Shown here piece by piece: positions 34,421 to 47,799 of a stretch of 64,000 bases of DNA. Each line of letters starts with the position of its first letter. Within the stretch, counting starts at the first letter, position 1. A program made the translations under genes and the position numbers. Origin of the DNA: Asterias amurensis (lineage: Eukaryota > Echinodermata > Asteroidea > Forcipulatida > Asteriidae). The notes under the pieces were generated by a model. The model was not told the DNA's origin. It did not search any database and saw only the letters and a program-made list of their open reading frames with translations. The stretch spans positions 2,232,001 through 2,296,000 of the forward strand of contig NC_092650.1 of the NCBI RefSeq assembly GCF_032118995.1. The letters are read 5' to 3'.

Positions 34421-35835
34421 TGATTGAAAAAAAAAGTAAAATAAGGCCGTACCAGCGAGTTGCCGCCATTTACAGTGGTCCGCTTGCCACATGCAAATCA
34501 AAACACCCGAAGACAAGCAGTAATACTCTCACTCCCAAGTTGTGCATGGCAATCCCAGTGTTAACAAACATCCCTATTTATATTCGACAATAAAATATGA
34601 AAAAACTGGAAAAGTTTCCGTATCCTGTCACCACTTTTTCATACGTTATGAAATAAAATAGTATCCGATTTACTACACAAAAATATATGAGATAGTCAAC
34701 CACCAAGAAAATCGGTAAAGAATACATAAAGGGGTTGAAGCGAAAAGTATATAAGTCAATAAACAATTTCTCGAATTTCCATTCAATAACTAGTTTAATT
34801 GCACCACACAATTCTTTTATTTACCGCTATGAAAGTATACGACAATAATAAATTTGCATTAAAATTTGGAACACATTCTGGAAAGTTATTTCATTACAAA
34901 CAACATTTTCAAATTCTTTTTCAAGAAATATTAAAATGTGATCGTCAGGAAGATGTTTTCATGGTGGGAATTAAACTCAACTGTTTAAATGTGATCTAGA
35001 ATAACTAGGCCTAGTTATTTCTGTTTAAATGTGGTTCCAATTGGGAACTAAAAACAATATTCCAATAATTCCACTAAAGTCTTCGTGATAACGCAAAAAT
35101 ACTTTGTCAAAAAACTTGTTAGGCTCATACCATACAATGATTGCGTATAAGCGAAAAATTACAGCCAAAGAAATAAGCAAAACAATACCCACAACAAACA
35201 TGGTTAGTATATGTTTCCAGACTGTGGCAAAAGTCATTAAACTACAATAACAAATAAATCTCTTTGTCATCCAGTTATGAACATAGAATCGTTATCATTA
35301 TTACTCAATCATGATTAACCTGCCACCTTGACACATTCATTTTTTTTTTTAAATTAAGTTGAAACCTTTTGAGAGAATAGACCACAAGGCAATGTTGTAT
35401 TTTGTCCTTAATATCTCATATTCCCCCTGCAGTAAATAAATGGCAACAATCTTAATTCAGTTCACTTGGCAACCCATATAATAAAGATTTCATAAAAACT
35501 AAAAGCAGGTTACACCATTACTGCTTCACACCTCTCTTACATTAACATAATTCATATCATTAATTTCAGATTTTAGTTATAAAACATTAGTAAAAGCAAT
35601 CATTACGTCATAATTTGGAATAACTGGATATACAAGGAAGCACTCCGAACAATTCAGCAGTTTTTGTCTCTGATTTCAAGCACCATTAAAAATTAGCTAC
35701 TTTGATATATCCTGGCGACATTACCCATATATACATACAGGACAAAGGAAGACGGTTTGCCCGACTTAGTCAAGCATAATATTTGTTCCTTGGCAAAAAG
35801 AAGGAAAGTAGGGGTTACCTACATTTAAACTATAT

Positions 35836-36393
35836 GTATAAAACTTGAGGTCTCGAAATCAACCATTTAAACGCACACAACTTCGTGTGACAAGGTATTT
35901 TTTCTTTCATTATTATCTCGCAAGTTCGATGACCGATTGAGCTCAAATTTTCACAGGTTTGTTATTTTATGCATATGTTGAGATACGCCAACTGTGAAGG
36001 CTAGTCTTCGAAAATTACCAAGTGTCCACTGCCTTTAAGTCGGAGAATAGACTCTAAAGTGTAGATTCGTGATTGCAATGCACTCGCCTTCAGCTCGTAC
36101 ATTCTATTCACAAATCTACACTTTCTCGTCCATTGTCCTGAACGTACACACAGCATTATTAATATTATATACTTTTTAGACTTTGTTAACAACGTCGTTT
36201 CATATTTGAGTGAGCAATCACCTCTTCCTCAAAAGTTAAAAACTAGTTAAAACGAGGTAAAAACTATGGCACTTCAGAGGGAGCCGTTTCTCACAATGTT
36301 TTATACTATTAACAGCTCTCCATTTCTTGTTACCAAGTAAGGTTTTATCCTAACAATTATTGAGTAATTACTAAAAATTTCCAGTGCCTTTAA
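35836..36393. mobile_element. Two halves of a TTAA-family element in opposite orientation
   Basis: 35836-36038 is the family 5' half in minus orientation, ending CAAGTGTCCACTGCCTTTAA. 36205-36393 is the 3' half in plus orientation, ending CAGTGCCTTTAA. Between them lies a short inverted repeat, CTAAAGTGTAGATTCGTG against CACAAATCTACACTTT. The right end is only 26 bp beyond the FAAH-like stop codon, so the element is probably part of that gene's 3' UTR. Confidence 0.7.
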
Positions 36394-36418
36394 TACCCCA
36401 AAGTACACCCGTCTTTGA

Positions 36419-39400
36419 CTACAAGAGTTCATAATAAACATCAGGTTTCCTTTTCTCCAGACATTTCTCGGCAAAGCGACCGACTTGTAAGATGGTGCTT
36501 TCTTTCCACCAAGCACCCATGATCTGAAGAGAGATCGGTAGACCCTCCATGCTGTAACCAACCGGTACCGTCATGGCTGGTATTCCAGTTAGATTAGCTA
36601 AGAAGACGTGCCTGTCAAGAAAAACACAAACAGTTACATCAAGATCACAAAGATTAACAGCAAAGTATACCTTTGGAACTGTTAGATTGTTTTAATCCAA
36701 TATAAATGTAGATATAATAAATCTAACTAAGATTTCATTTCCTAAGGTGGTCAAGTTTTTGACATATCGCAGAAACTTCAGAGCAATTATGTCCACACAG
36801 GTAGAATAATCCAGAATTGCAATAGACAATCTGAGAGACGTTACTGACAGAAACTGTTTCTCAGATTCAAATTTGTGGGGCATAAAAACTGATACATTTT
36901 TCCATAAGCACATCACTTCATAGTGAAATGATTACCGTATTTTCCTGCAGATAAGACGCTCGGCGGAAAAGACGCAGGATCCTAAAATTACCCCAGGTAG
37001 TTCTCTGTTGGTGGGACAGATGTATTCCCCAACTGTGGTGAGGGCACTGGCCTGGTGACCAATTCTGTGCATTTTAACATGTGTTAAGCGCTTTTCAGCA
37101 TTTGCATGTAAGGGGCGCAATATATTACTAATTATCTTTACCTCATGATATCCGCCGTCATGGATGTATCACTGAAGCCATGTTTGAGATATCCTGGTTT
37201 GATCTCAGGAGCCAATATAGCATTACCTTCAAGACAAAAAACAATATTGATCAAATCACATCAATCTATTTTTTATTAAATAAATAGCTTTACAAATATA
37301 AGAAATATCTTTACTTTAGAAAGACATGACTTATTGTATTAAAGTTTACAACAAAAAAGGGTTTCTTCGATGTCAGAAAGATTATTAATATTATATGTAA
37401 AAAAAGAATGATCAAATATCTAGAACTTATTCATAACTGGATCTTTTAAGAACCTTAATTCAATTGATTCCTCAGTTACCGGGACCAAATTTCACAAAGC
37501 CTGTAAGCACAAAAACTTGCTCAGTACACTGCACATAGTAGTATCCCTTAGCATAAACAGGTTACCAACCACAATGTCATTAAGTTTGCATTTTGTGGCG
37601 TGTGCGCCACTCAATTTTCTTTGCTTAGCGCAGAAAGTTTGCTGAAAGACGCTGCTCTAGAATTGCAAAGGTTGTGGGTTTGAATCCCACCTGAGTAATA
37701 CAACCGTGATTTTTTTTTACAGAGCTCGGGAGAGTACCGAGTAGACAGTGCTAAGACAAATAAGTGTATATGGGTAAAAAGACAAAATTAATATTTTTTA
37801 TCCCCGATGCAAATTTCCATTTTTTCAAGGAAATTTTGTCCAGCAGTATTTTCTGTATAATAGCTTTTTAAAATTTTGCCCAGGCAGCAACACACTTGAT
37901 AATAATAATAATAACACAGCATTTATAAGGCGCACCAAATCCGGTATAAAACCATTCAAAGGCGCCGGTCCAGATGGAAAAGAGGGAATTCTTAAGTGTT
38001 GGGGAAAGCAAGTGTGAACAGGTGTGTCTTAAGTTGATGCTGAAAGATGGAGATGTTATGTATTTCCCTGAGGTTCTCAGGGAGTGAGTTTCAGAGCCTG
38101 GGTGCTGTAACGGAAAACCCCCCGATTATGTCTAATTTACCAGGCAGCAAGATGACATCCACATCTTTGAAGATGCTCTTCAGGAAAGTGATGGTTCGAG
38201 TCTTCTGCCTCTGAGCTTGGATATAATCAGTAGTGGTCAGCATTTCTATGGTAGACATCAGACCTGCATTCTCAAAATACTTTGGATTCAACACAAACAA
38301 CATGAATGTTATAACAATTTAGCTTGACTCCACAAGACACTATTGACAGGAGGTTGGCATGAAAGTAATTTAAAACAACTCGACAATTGGTTAATAGTTA
38401 TTATAATAAAGCATTAATTTGGCCCTTTATGTAAAATACCAAAAACCATTTTGAAAATTAAATATAAAAAAAACCACAAAATTAAATTTAAAAAACGTAA
38501 GTGTACAGAAGGCAGTCAAGCAATTAAACATGGATAAGCTAAAGAAGATTTAAAAGTGAAGAAAACAAACCCTAAATATCTACAAAAAGCCAACACAAAG
38601 CATTGACAAAAAATATTAAATACTAGTATATAATATAACGTATAACATGTATAACATAGTAACTTAAAAATTGTACTAAAAATGTAAACAACCTTGCAGA
38701 CAACAATGAGAGATATTAGCACCAAGTGACAAGTACAACTTTAGAAAGTTAAAGGCAGTGGACACTATTGGTAATTGTCAAAGACTAGCCTTCACAGTGG
38801 TGGTTGGTCTCAACATATGCATAAATTAACAAACCTGTGAAAATTTGAGCTCAATCGTTCATCGAACTTGCGAGATATGAATGAAAGAAAAAAACATTCT
38901 TGTCACACGAAGGTGTGTGCGTTTAGATGGTTGATTTCGAGACCTCAAGTTCTAAATCTGAGGTCTCGAAATCAAATTCGTGGAAAATTACTTCTTTCTC
39001 AAAAACTATGGCACTTCAGAGGAAGCCGTTTCTCACAATGTTTTATACAATCAACCTCTCCCTATTACTCATTACCAAGTAAAGTTTTATGCTCATAATT
39101 TTTTTGAGTAATTACCAATAGTGTCCAATGCCTTTAAAAAGGTTCCACAAACGCTAGAAAATGAATACTCCTTGTTTTCCTTTTATAAGAAAGAGCAGTT
39201 CGTGGATAGAGTCCTTAAATCTTAGGACCTAAAATCAACTCTTCCCATCCAATCACATCAGCGAATTTGCATTCTTAAAAGGTATAGAATGTGTAGTAAT
39301 TTGATAATAATATAATAAGTACTTTAATAGCACACAAAGCGGAGGCATCAGCGCGCTGTCAACAGCAAAATAATTGAAAATTTCAAAAAGTATTTATAAT

Positions 39401-42400
39401 ACATGTTGGACAAAATATAAGTACAAAAACAAAAATTAAGAGCTTGATGTTCAAATATAACACGATCAAGCAAATACTCAAGGGACTAATACAGGCCGAG
39501 GTTAAAATGGAACAAAACGGCATTAACAGCAAACGCTAAAAGTTAAACAACTATCACACAGAAGAATATTGATATTCACATTACAATGGCATCATGGCAG
39601 TACAAAAATTAAAATGAGCAACAAATGAAAAGGTTGTATCATAATTTGGGTGTGATCCCTGGCTACACGGCAGTTAACGGTTGTATGGCTTCTGACTGGC
39701 ACCGCTGAACAAAGATATTGACAAAATAGGGAAACCGCTAACATAAGGCTAGACAGCTCAGTTGGTATCCGGCGCATTAATCCGAAGGTCATTAGTTTGG
39801 ATCCCATTCTAGTCAATTCTTTGTTCAACCCCCAAAATCAATAAATTAAAAGATAAATGTGCAAATGCAAATGTAAGATTTTGATAATGAAAACCTGACT
39901 GATTCAAAATACCTGTTCACTATACTGGTTACAGAAAGCTTCATGTAGACTCGACCTCATCTCAGCTAAGATGGTGATGACATGAGCAATCCTTGCCTCC
40001 TCCAACTCTGGAATCTGAATATCGACCACTTCAGCTCCGTAAGACTTGAGGACATCCAGAGCTGATGAAGCAAAACGAAAACTCTGTCAAGTTTCTAGAG
40101 GTTGAATAATAACAAAACACAAAACACAAAACGCAAACGTCCACAGATTTACATCAAACTTAAACGGTTTAAAGGGCCCTGGACACCTATGGAACTTGTC
40201 AAAGACCAGTCTTCTCACTTGGTGTATACCAACATATTCATAAAATAACAAATCTGTGAAACTTTGGACTCAATTGGTCATTGAAGTTGCAAGAGAATAA
40301 TGAAAGAAGGAACACCCTTGCTGCATTACTTTGTGTGCTTTCAGATGCCTATAAAAGGTTTCAGGCCCAAAGTATGCTATTGTTTGGGGGAAGAAATTAC
40401 CGTTTTCTCAAAAAGTATGTTACTTCAGAGGGAGCCGATTCCCACAATGTTTTATACTATCAACAGCTCTCCAATGCTCGTTACCAAGTAAGTTTTTATG
40501 GTAACAATTACTTTGAGTAATTACCAAAAGTGTCCAGTGCATTTAATACTTGGGGGATGAAGAGCAATCATGGAATGAATCATTTTTTTTGCATCATTAA
40601 TTCAGAGGGAGTGAAATAAACAAACCTTTATTACAAGCACCAACAATTTCAGGATCAGCATGCTGCACAAAACCAGAATAAATTAATTAAGAATGAATTA
40701 GAATAAATTAAGAAATGCGTAAATTTTTAATTAAATCTGAGTTAAGCTGTTGGAATAGGGTTAAGATTTACTGTAAAAGGGATCCAATTATTATCATGTT
40801 AGAAAAAAGTGTGTAGTATTTTGCCGTAATCCTGCTGTGTGACAGGAAACTTACTTCATAGAACTGCTTATCGATTCCAAGCTTCATTCCCTTCAAATCT
40901 TTGTCGTTGAATCCAGTCAGTTCTACTGGTGGTTGATTACTGGAGAGACTGTCAGAAGGGCAGGGACCAGCGATGCAAGCTTTCAGTAAATAAAAACAAT
41001 AACAAATTATAAGCTGACCGATGTTTGCTCAATACCTTAACGTACAAAAGCATGATACACAAAAAGGAAAAAGTAAAAGTTGACTGCAGTGCCTGGTTGA
41101 GTACTTATATTGCGAAGGGTGTCGGACCCAGTAAAAGTAAAAATAGAAAGTTAAACAATGCAGACCTATATAGCAGGAGGAGTGTTGCAGAGAGTTGTTT
41201 TACTTTATTTTGATAAGTTGATTGGCCTGTGGAATTTTGTGTAAATGAAGCTAAGTGGAACTTAAGATGGCTTCAGACTATAAATTATTAATAAACTGAC
41301 GGTTGGTTCTCTTGGGAGAAACATAAAATACCCCGATTGAGGTTTCTAACTTACCATCGCTATTGCAGCATCTCTAACACTGTTACACAGAGGCCCCAAT
41401 GAGCATACAGAGAAACCATTAACTGGTGAGCCTAGATCCCGTTTGGGAGATACTTATACCCTGATTGAGTCTATAACTTACTATACGCTATTGCAGCATC
41501 TCTAACACTGTTACACAGTGGCCCCAATGAGCATACAGAGAAACCATTAACTGGTGAGCCTAGACATGAGTATCTCCCAAAGGAGTTACTATCTCGTTTG
41601 GGAGATACTTATACCCTGATTGAGTCTATAACTTACCATATGCTATTGCAGCATCTCTAACACTGTTACACAGAGGACCCAATGAGCATACAGAGAAACC
41701 ATTAACAGGTGAGCCCAGACATGGGATACGAGCAAATGTCGGTTTCAATCCAACGGTGCCACAAAATGTTGCTGGTATCCGCACTGAGCCACCACCGTCG
41801 GTACCGAGAGCAACTGGACATAGACCTGTTAAGGGTAGGGGAAACAAGAGATTAGAATAGATTAGATTAGATTTGGTATTTATTATACAAGTATACAATA
41901 GGAATCGCCTTGGCTCTCGTGCTTAAAAATACATACAAATATGAACCAACGAACTTTGCAATAGAGCAGATGGCTTACCGTTAGACCACCAAGCTATCCT
42001 TGAACCCTGAAGGCAGTTGAAATCCTATGTGTTGACAGCGGGTACTGCAACAACTGCCTCTAGCTACCAGGCAAGCTCCGTGGTCTAGTGGTAAGACATC
42101 TACTCCAGCAATGCAAAGGTTGTTGGTTCATACCCCACCTGAGCGATTTATTATTTTTTTTTTTCCACAGAACTCAGGAAAGTACCGAGTATACAGTGTT
42201 TAATACTTATCAGTGTTAGGGTTACAACAAATCAAATTTTGCATTCCTGATGCAAAATAAACATCTATTGCAGATTTTGATTTCAAATAAACGCAAAAAC
42301 AAAAAAGTTTACCTGCAGCCACTGCAGCAGCTGATCCACTGGAGCTTCCACCAGTGAAATGGTTGACATTGTAAGGATTCCTTGGTGTACCATGGTACCT

Positions 42401-45400
42401 GTAGGAAAGTCATCCATCTTATTAGTTACGTTCTAAGATATCATACCGATATGCACAAAGGATATATGGCCTTAACTTTTGATCCAGACCAAACCTTCAT
42501 TAGAGGGATTAACAAAAACTTATCAAGGCAGTACTTAAGCAGCAACCAGCAACAGAGTCCAGCATCCTCCTCAAGACGATCAGAGCATACTGATCAAAAT
42601 GTTGAGTTGTCGACCACCAGTTCTTTTCAGAACCAACACTACTTAAAAGAGAAATTTTCATATTGTGCTACCGCAAACCTCACCTAATTAAGCTCAGTCT
42701 TTCCATCTCCTTATATTTCATCTCCGCTAATTCCTTACTTGCTAATATTGATTCCAGTTGTTCCCATTCCATTCTCCTGCATGTTGGTCATTCCTAAGAT
42801 GACGGCTCCGTTTGCTCTCAGTCTCCGTATCACCTCGGAATCCTCCGTCTCAAGGGTGTGACCCATAAAGGCGGACCCCATTCGAAGATGATGGGATGCC
42901 TGTCACAAATAAATTCATCGTCAGGTTTTTATTTCAATTTCATACATACATGTACAGGCATTTTAAGAGTGCCCCACAAACATTGCAGTACTTTACAGAG
43001 ATGATACTATGTATAAAGGTTTCCCTGTGTAAAAAGGTCTTCACAATTTGGCCCCAGTACATATTCTGGGTTTCTTCTTTCCAGCTTTCCTTGGAACCCC
43101 GCATCATGACACACTATGGCGATCATGCTTTTCTCGGTCATAGCTCCAACATTTTGAAGCAAGCTACCCACCCACATTCAAGCAGCTCCTTCATTTAAAA
43201 TCATTACTTAAAACCCATCTGTTTTGTCAATCTGATTAGTCAGGTGATAGCACTTAGAAACATACAGATAAAGCGCTCTATAGACGATGTGACCTATGTT
43301 TATATTCAAACCGCCCTCTGTTGACAAAACACTGTATATGTCATGTTTCGCCAGGCAAAAATACACGTAGTCATGGTAAGATTGCATACACTTTCTAGCT
43401 GGCTGCCAAAACACAAAGGTTTTGCCCGGCGGTATGCGAGCGAATCATGTTATGGTTTTCGAGTGACGTCAGAGGTCACATCGTCTATAAATGTTGTAAC
43501 TATTATTATTTTTAGATGTGAAAATAGAATTAGTTGCTGCAAACTGCTTACGCAACCAAAAGGACCTATGCAAAATATTGTGTTAATTTCCAAAGATTTT
43601 GACCCTCACAGAGTCAATGTCACCAGTCACAATTCAAATCTAAGTCGCAAATGGCTTATAAATTGCAAGATACAATTGAACCTGGGTGTTGATGTTGAAT
43701 GCAGTGGAGCTGGTTTTATCCAAGCTGCTTGTAAACTTTAAATGTGTGGCAAGGGCCTACAAACAAACTATCTAGAAGAAGGTAGAGTAGTTACCACTTG
43801 AATTTCATCCTTGATCCCAACCGGAACTCCATCTAAGACCGACAGCGGCTTGTTTTTCTGATAACGATTCGTAGACTCTTTAGCAGCCTAGGAGACAAGA
43901 ATAGAAACTGAATAATGAGAACAGGCATTGACTTGTAAAAGATGATGCTCAAAGTCATTGGACACGGAATCGGGAGAAAGTAACGGGAAAACCCACCCTT
44001 GTTTTCGCACGTTTCACCGTGTCATGACATGTGTTTAAAACAAATCCGTAATTCTCGATATCGAGAATTGATATTGTTTTAATGTTTTCTCAAAAAGTAA
44101 AGCATTTCATGGAATAATATTTCAAGAGAAGTCTATCACCATTACCTTCTGTAAACCCTGTAAGTTATTTGTAAATCTGTGAACTTTTATTTTTTATTTA
44201 CCAAAAGTGTCCGATGGCTTAAACTTGGCCATCCTAAATACTCAGGTCTTGAGGGCACTGGACACGTTTAGTAATTACTCAAAATAAATATTATCATATC
44301 AACTTACTTCGCAACAATCAAAAGAGAGCTACTGAAAATATAAAACATTGTGAGAAACGGCTTCCCGCTGAAGTAACGTGTGTCGTAGTTCTCGAGAAAT
44401 AGGTAATTTCATGCAAAAGTATTTGAATCTGAGAAGAGCCTTTTTTAGGCATCTGAAAGCAAACAAATTTGTGCAAAAAGGGTGTTTTTTTTCTTTCAGT
44501 ATTTTCTTGCAACTTCGATGACCAATTAAGCCTGAATTTCCACAGATTGTTGTTATATGCATATGTTGGGATACACAAAGAGAGAATACTGGGTTTTGAA
44601 AATTACCAAAGGTGTCAAGTGCCTTAAATCGAGAGTGCCTTTAATATTTCCTCAGTTAGGGCATCCGACCAGTAGATTTGCTCCAGCTATATTCCTGGTT
44701 TCTACATTGAAACATTCGTGCTTTTCACAAAACAATAAATGAAACTTGAGTCTTGTAATCAAGAAAACATTGGATGACTATTTTATTGACGGATCTCAAT
44801 TCTTGCTTAACACCTTTGCACAAACATTAAAGGTCTATTACACATGCTTCATTTGAATGAAAAATGGCTAAATTTATTAATGTTTGTTCCTTACAGTGTG
44901 ATTGATATTTACCTCCAAGATTTGCTCTTCGTTGATCTCAACGAACGCTCTCAGTTTGGGTTCTACAGCGTCGGAATCTTTGATATTTTTGATTGCTTTT
45001 ATAGCTACATCAGTAGGGGTCACCTTCCCTTGACTGCAATAAAAGCGAATTCTCAAAAATTATTAATTTCAAAGTACTCCTCATCAAGAATAGAGATAAT
45101 TAGGAAAGATAAGATACGATAAGATTTGGTTTATTGCTAATTAAAACCAAGTATACAATTGCCTTGGCTCCTGTGCTTAAAATACATAAATATAATAAAT
45201 AATACTATTCTATGAGTTTGTGTACAGACAAGTTTGGGGCCTATTTCATTCTTTTCCTGGAGCATTTTGTTTTATTATTAAATTATCTTTCATGAAACTT
45301 TAATACCAACTTTACCTGTAAGCGTTGTGAAAGTCCGATATACCCATAAAGTGGAAGTCCGACTCCAGTTTCTTGTCGGCATCAGCTTTACTTGTCAAAG

Positions 45401-47740
45401 ACTTCATCAAGTCCACTGCATCCTTCGACTTCTTGGGTGTTTTAGACCCCTCCCATGGGATGAGGGGTGCAAAGGTTGGCAAGTCCTTCATCAAAATATC
45501 CCGCAAGATTAACGCATTTGTTTTTCTGTAAAACAATAGGAGTTCATTACAAAATAAGCAAAGCATAAAAAATTGTGCTTACTAGAAATAGTTAGCACGT
45601 CATAATGTGTCATATGTGACCTGCTAAATTGTGCTCAGCAGAAATGTAAACATGTTTTACTGTTCGATGAATTATAAACAGCTCTATGAAATATATACCA
45701 GAACAAGGTTAGCGGCCAAACTACAATGTCACATTTGTGACTGGTATCCTGCTCATTTCTGCTCAGCAGAAAACTGTTGAGCAATATTTTGTGCTTCAGC
45801 AGCTCCATGAAGCTAATAAGCAAATTTCTTGACTAAGCAAAGAAATTATTAGGGTACCAGTCACAGCAATGGTAACTATATTGCATTTTGGCTGAGCTGT
45901 TGAGCAATATTTTGTGCTTCAGCAGCTCCATGAAGCTAACAAGCAAATTTCTTGACTAAGCAAAGAAATGAATAGGGTACCAGTCACAGCAATGGTAACT
46001 ATATTACATTTTGGCTGGTAACCTATTTGTGCTAAGCAAAAAGCAATTTTTGTGCTTAAAGGTTTTATGAAATTGGGCACAGAGCTCAATTTCTTAAAGC
46101 CTGTGAACACAAAAATGTGCTAAAGCACAGAAATATCTTGCTTAGCAGAAACTGAATACCAGCCAAAATTTCAAAAAAGTAACATTGTTGCGACTTGTAC
46201 CCCACTCATTTGTTTTGCTAAGAAAGGTTCTCAGCAGTATTTTCTGCTCTAAAGCTTTATGAAGTTGAGCCCAGGAATCTTGATAAGGACTATTTTAGAC
46301 TTAAGGTTTAAATATTAGGAGCTCAACTAAACTCCTGTTCAATCTTACCTCATGACTGAAGGCATTAGGAAGAGTTTTCCAAGAAGCTAGAATAAAAACA
46401 CAATTATCAATATTAGTTTTTTTTTAAATGAGAATCTTATAACACTTTTTATTCAATTTTTTCATCATCGATCGGTTGGATTTATTATTCTGTTTATATG
46501 GTACATAAGGGACATGTTGCCCTGGATCGGGCAAGTTAGTCTATGAAAAGCGCTTGAAACTGGTTGTTATGAATTACATATGGTTAGGTTTTAAAAGTAA
46601 TAATGATTGACACAAATGCCTAGTAATTGCACAGTTTTCCTTTTTTTGTGAACTAAAATGGTCGGCCATTTTGTGGGGAGTCAAAAACTTTTGTGTTCTC
46701 TTGAGTGATTCTGGTTCACCAAAATTAATATTCTTTATCCCCGATGCAAATTTAACATCTATTGAATCTGGTTTAGTGTTTTATTCCTGTGCAATTTCAA
46801 TTGTATATATCCATGGCCTCCAAGGTGTAGAGTTTATTGACAACTGATACAGGGCTACCTAGGATACATAAGACAAAATACAAATAAATAAAAACATAAT
46901 AAATGTGGTAATAAAAAACTCCACGACACCACAAAGCATCCCAACCCTTCCCTCAATGTTGCTACACAGTTCTTTCAAGGACAAACCTTATTCTCAAAAA
47001 GATTCTACCAAATAACTTTAAAATGTAAATCACTGTTAATTATGAAGAAGAAGTGGGCTGTTATAGATGTTAAATTTGCATCAGGGATAAAGAATATTAA
47101 TTTTGGTTTTTATCCATACATCGATGTGTGTTAGCGCTGTATACTCAGTGGTTCCGAGTTTTGTGAAAAGATATCACCATATCACAGGCATATTACTCGC
47201 GTGGGATTCGAACCCACAACCCTTGCGATTCTTAGAGCAGTGTCTTACCGAATGGGTTACTTTAAAAAGAGCTCTTGCAACTCTTCCAGGAATAGCTGGC
47301 GTACCCTGAGTTTGATAAAGAAAACAATTATTAAAAGTATGAAAACAAATTATCATGGACTGCAGGTCATAAGCTGTAAAAGAGAAAGTATACCTTTGGT
47401 TTTTGGAACTGTCCTACATAAAAACCAAACCTGAGTTATCACTACAAAAAAAACCTGAAGCAGATGTTTGACCACTAGGCCACCGTTCCAGCTAATAGAA
47501 AAGTAGTTCCTTGACACTTTTTGTATTCCCCAAGGTGGAACGCAACTAGCCCTAGATAATGAACCAATAACAAAATATATTTTAGTATTTTTTTTTCTTT
47601 CTTTTTTGGTGGGGGGGGGGGGGAATAACCTGATCAGCCCCAAATGGCAAGGGTGATACAACACTTGTTTTTAAAATGAAAGTACAAAGGGCTTCAAGCA
47701 AATCAAATAATTCACAATAATATAATAATAATAACAATAA

Positions 47741-47799
<59 letters not shown>

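Larger units (their letters stand above)
32104..36418. other. Intergenic region between the BPI-like gene and the FAAH-like gene
   Basis: The two genes converge here. It holds a poly(A) signal at 32213, a palindrome at 32652-32793, a SINE region at 34090-34420, a decayed GTTTCCGTAT element at 34600-34680 and TTAA-family pieces at 35836-36038 and 36205-36393. 32800-34080 and 34700-35800 are AT-rich with no gene recognised. Confidence 0.45.

Noticed and set aside
34099-34593. 164-residue open frame on the plus strand
   Set aside because: It runs across a dispersed repeat (copy at 30480-30600) and a tRNA-like SINE head on the other strand. Its composition is repeat-like and no domain is seen.
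41308-41636. Mutually exclusive alternative exons in the FAAH-like gene
   Set aside because: The extra copies lack the first half of exon 8, including the nucleophile serine, so they cannot replace it functionally. They are kept only as duplications.
46800-47000. Possible extra FAAH exon near 46800-47000
   Set aside because: No frame that continues the phases between exons 1 and 2. The sequence resembles a SINE 3' end.
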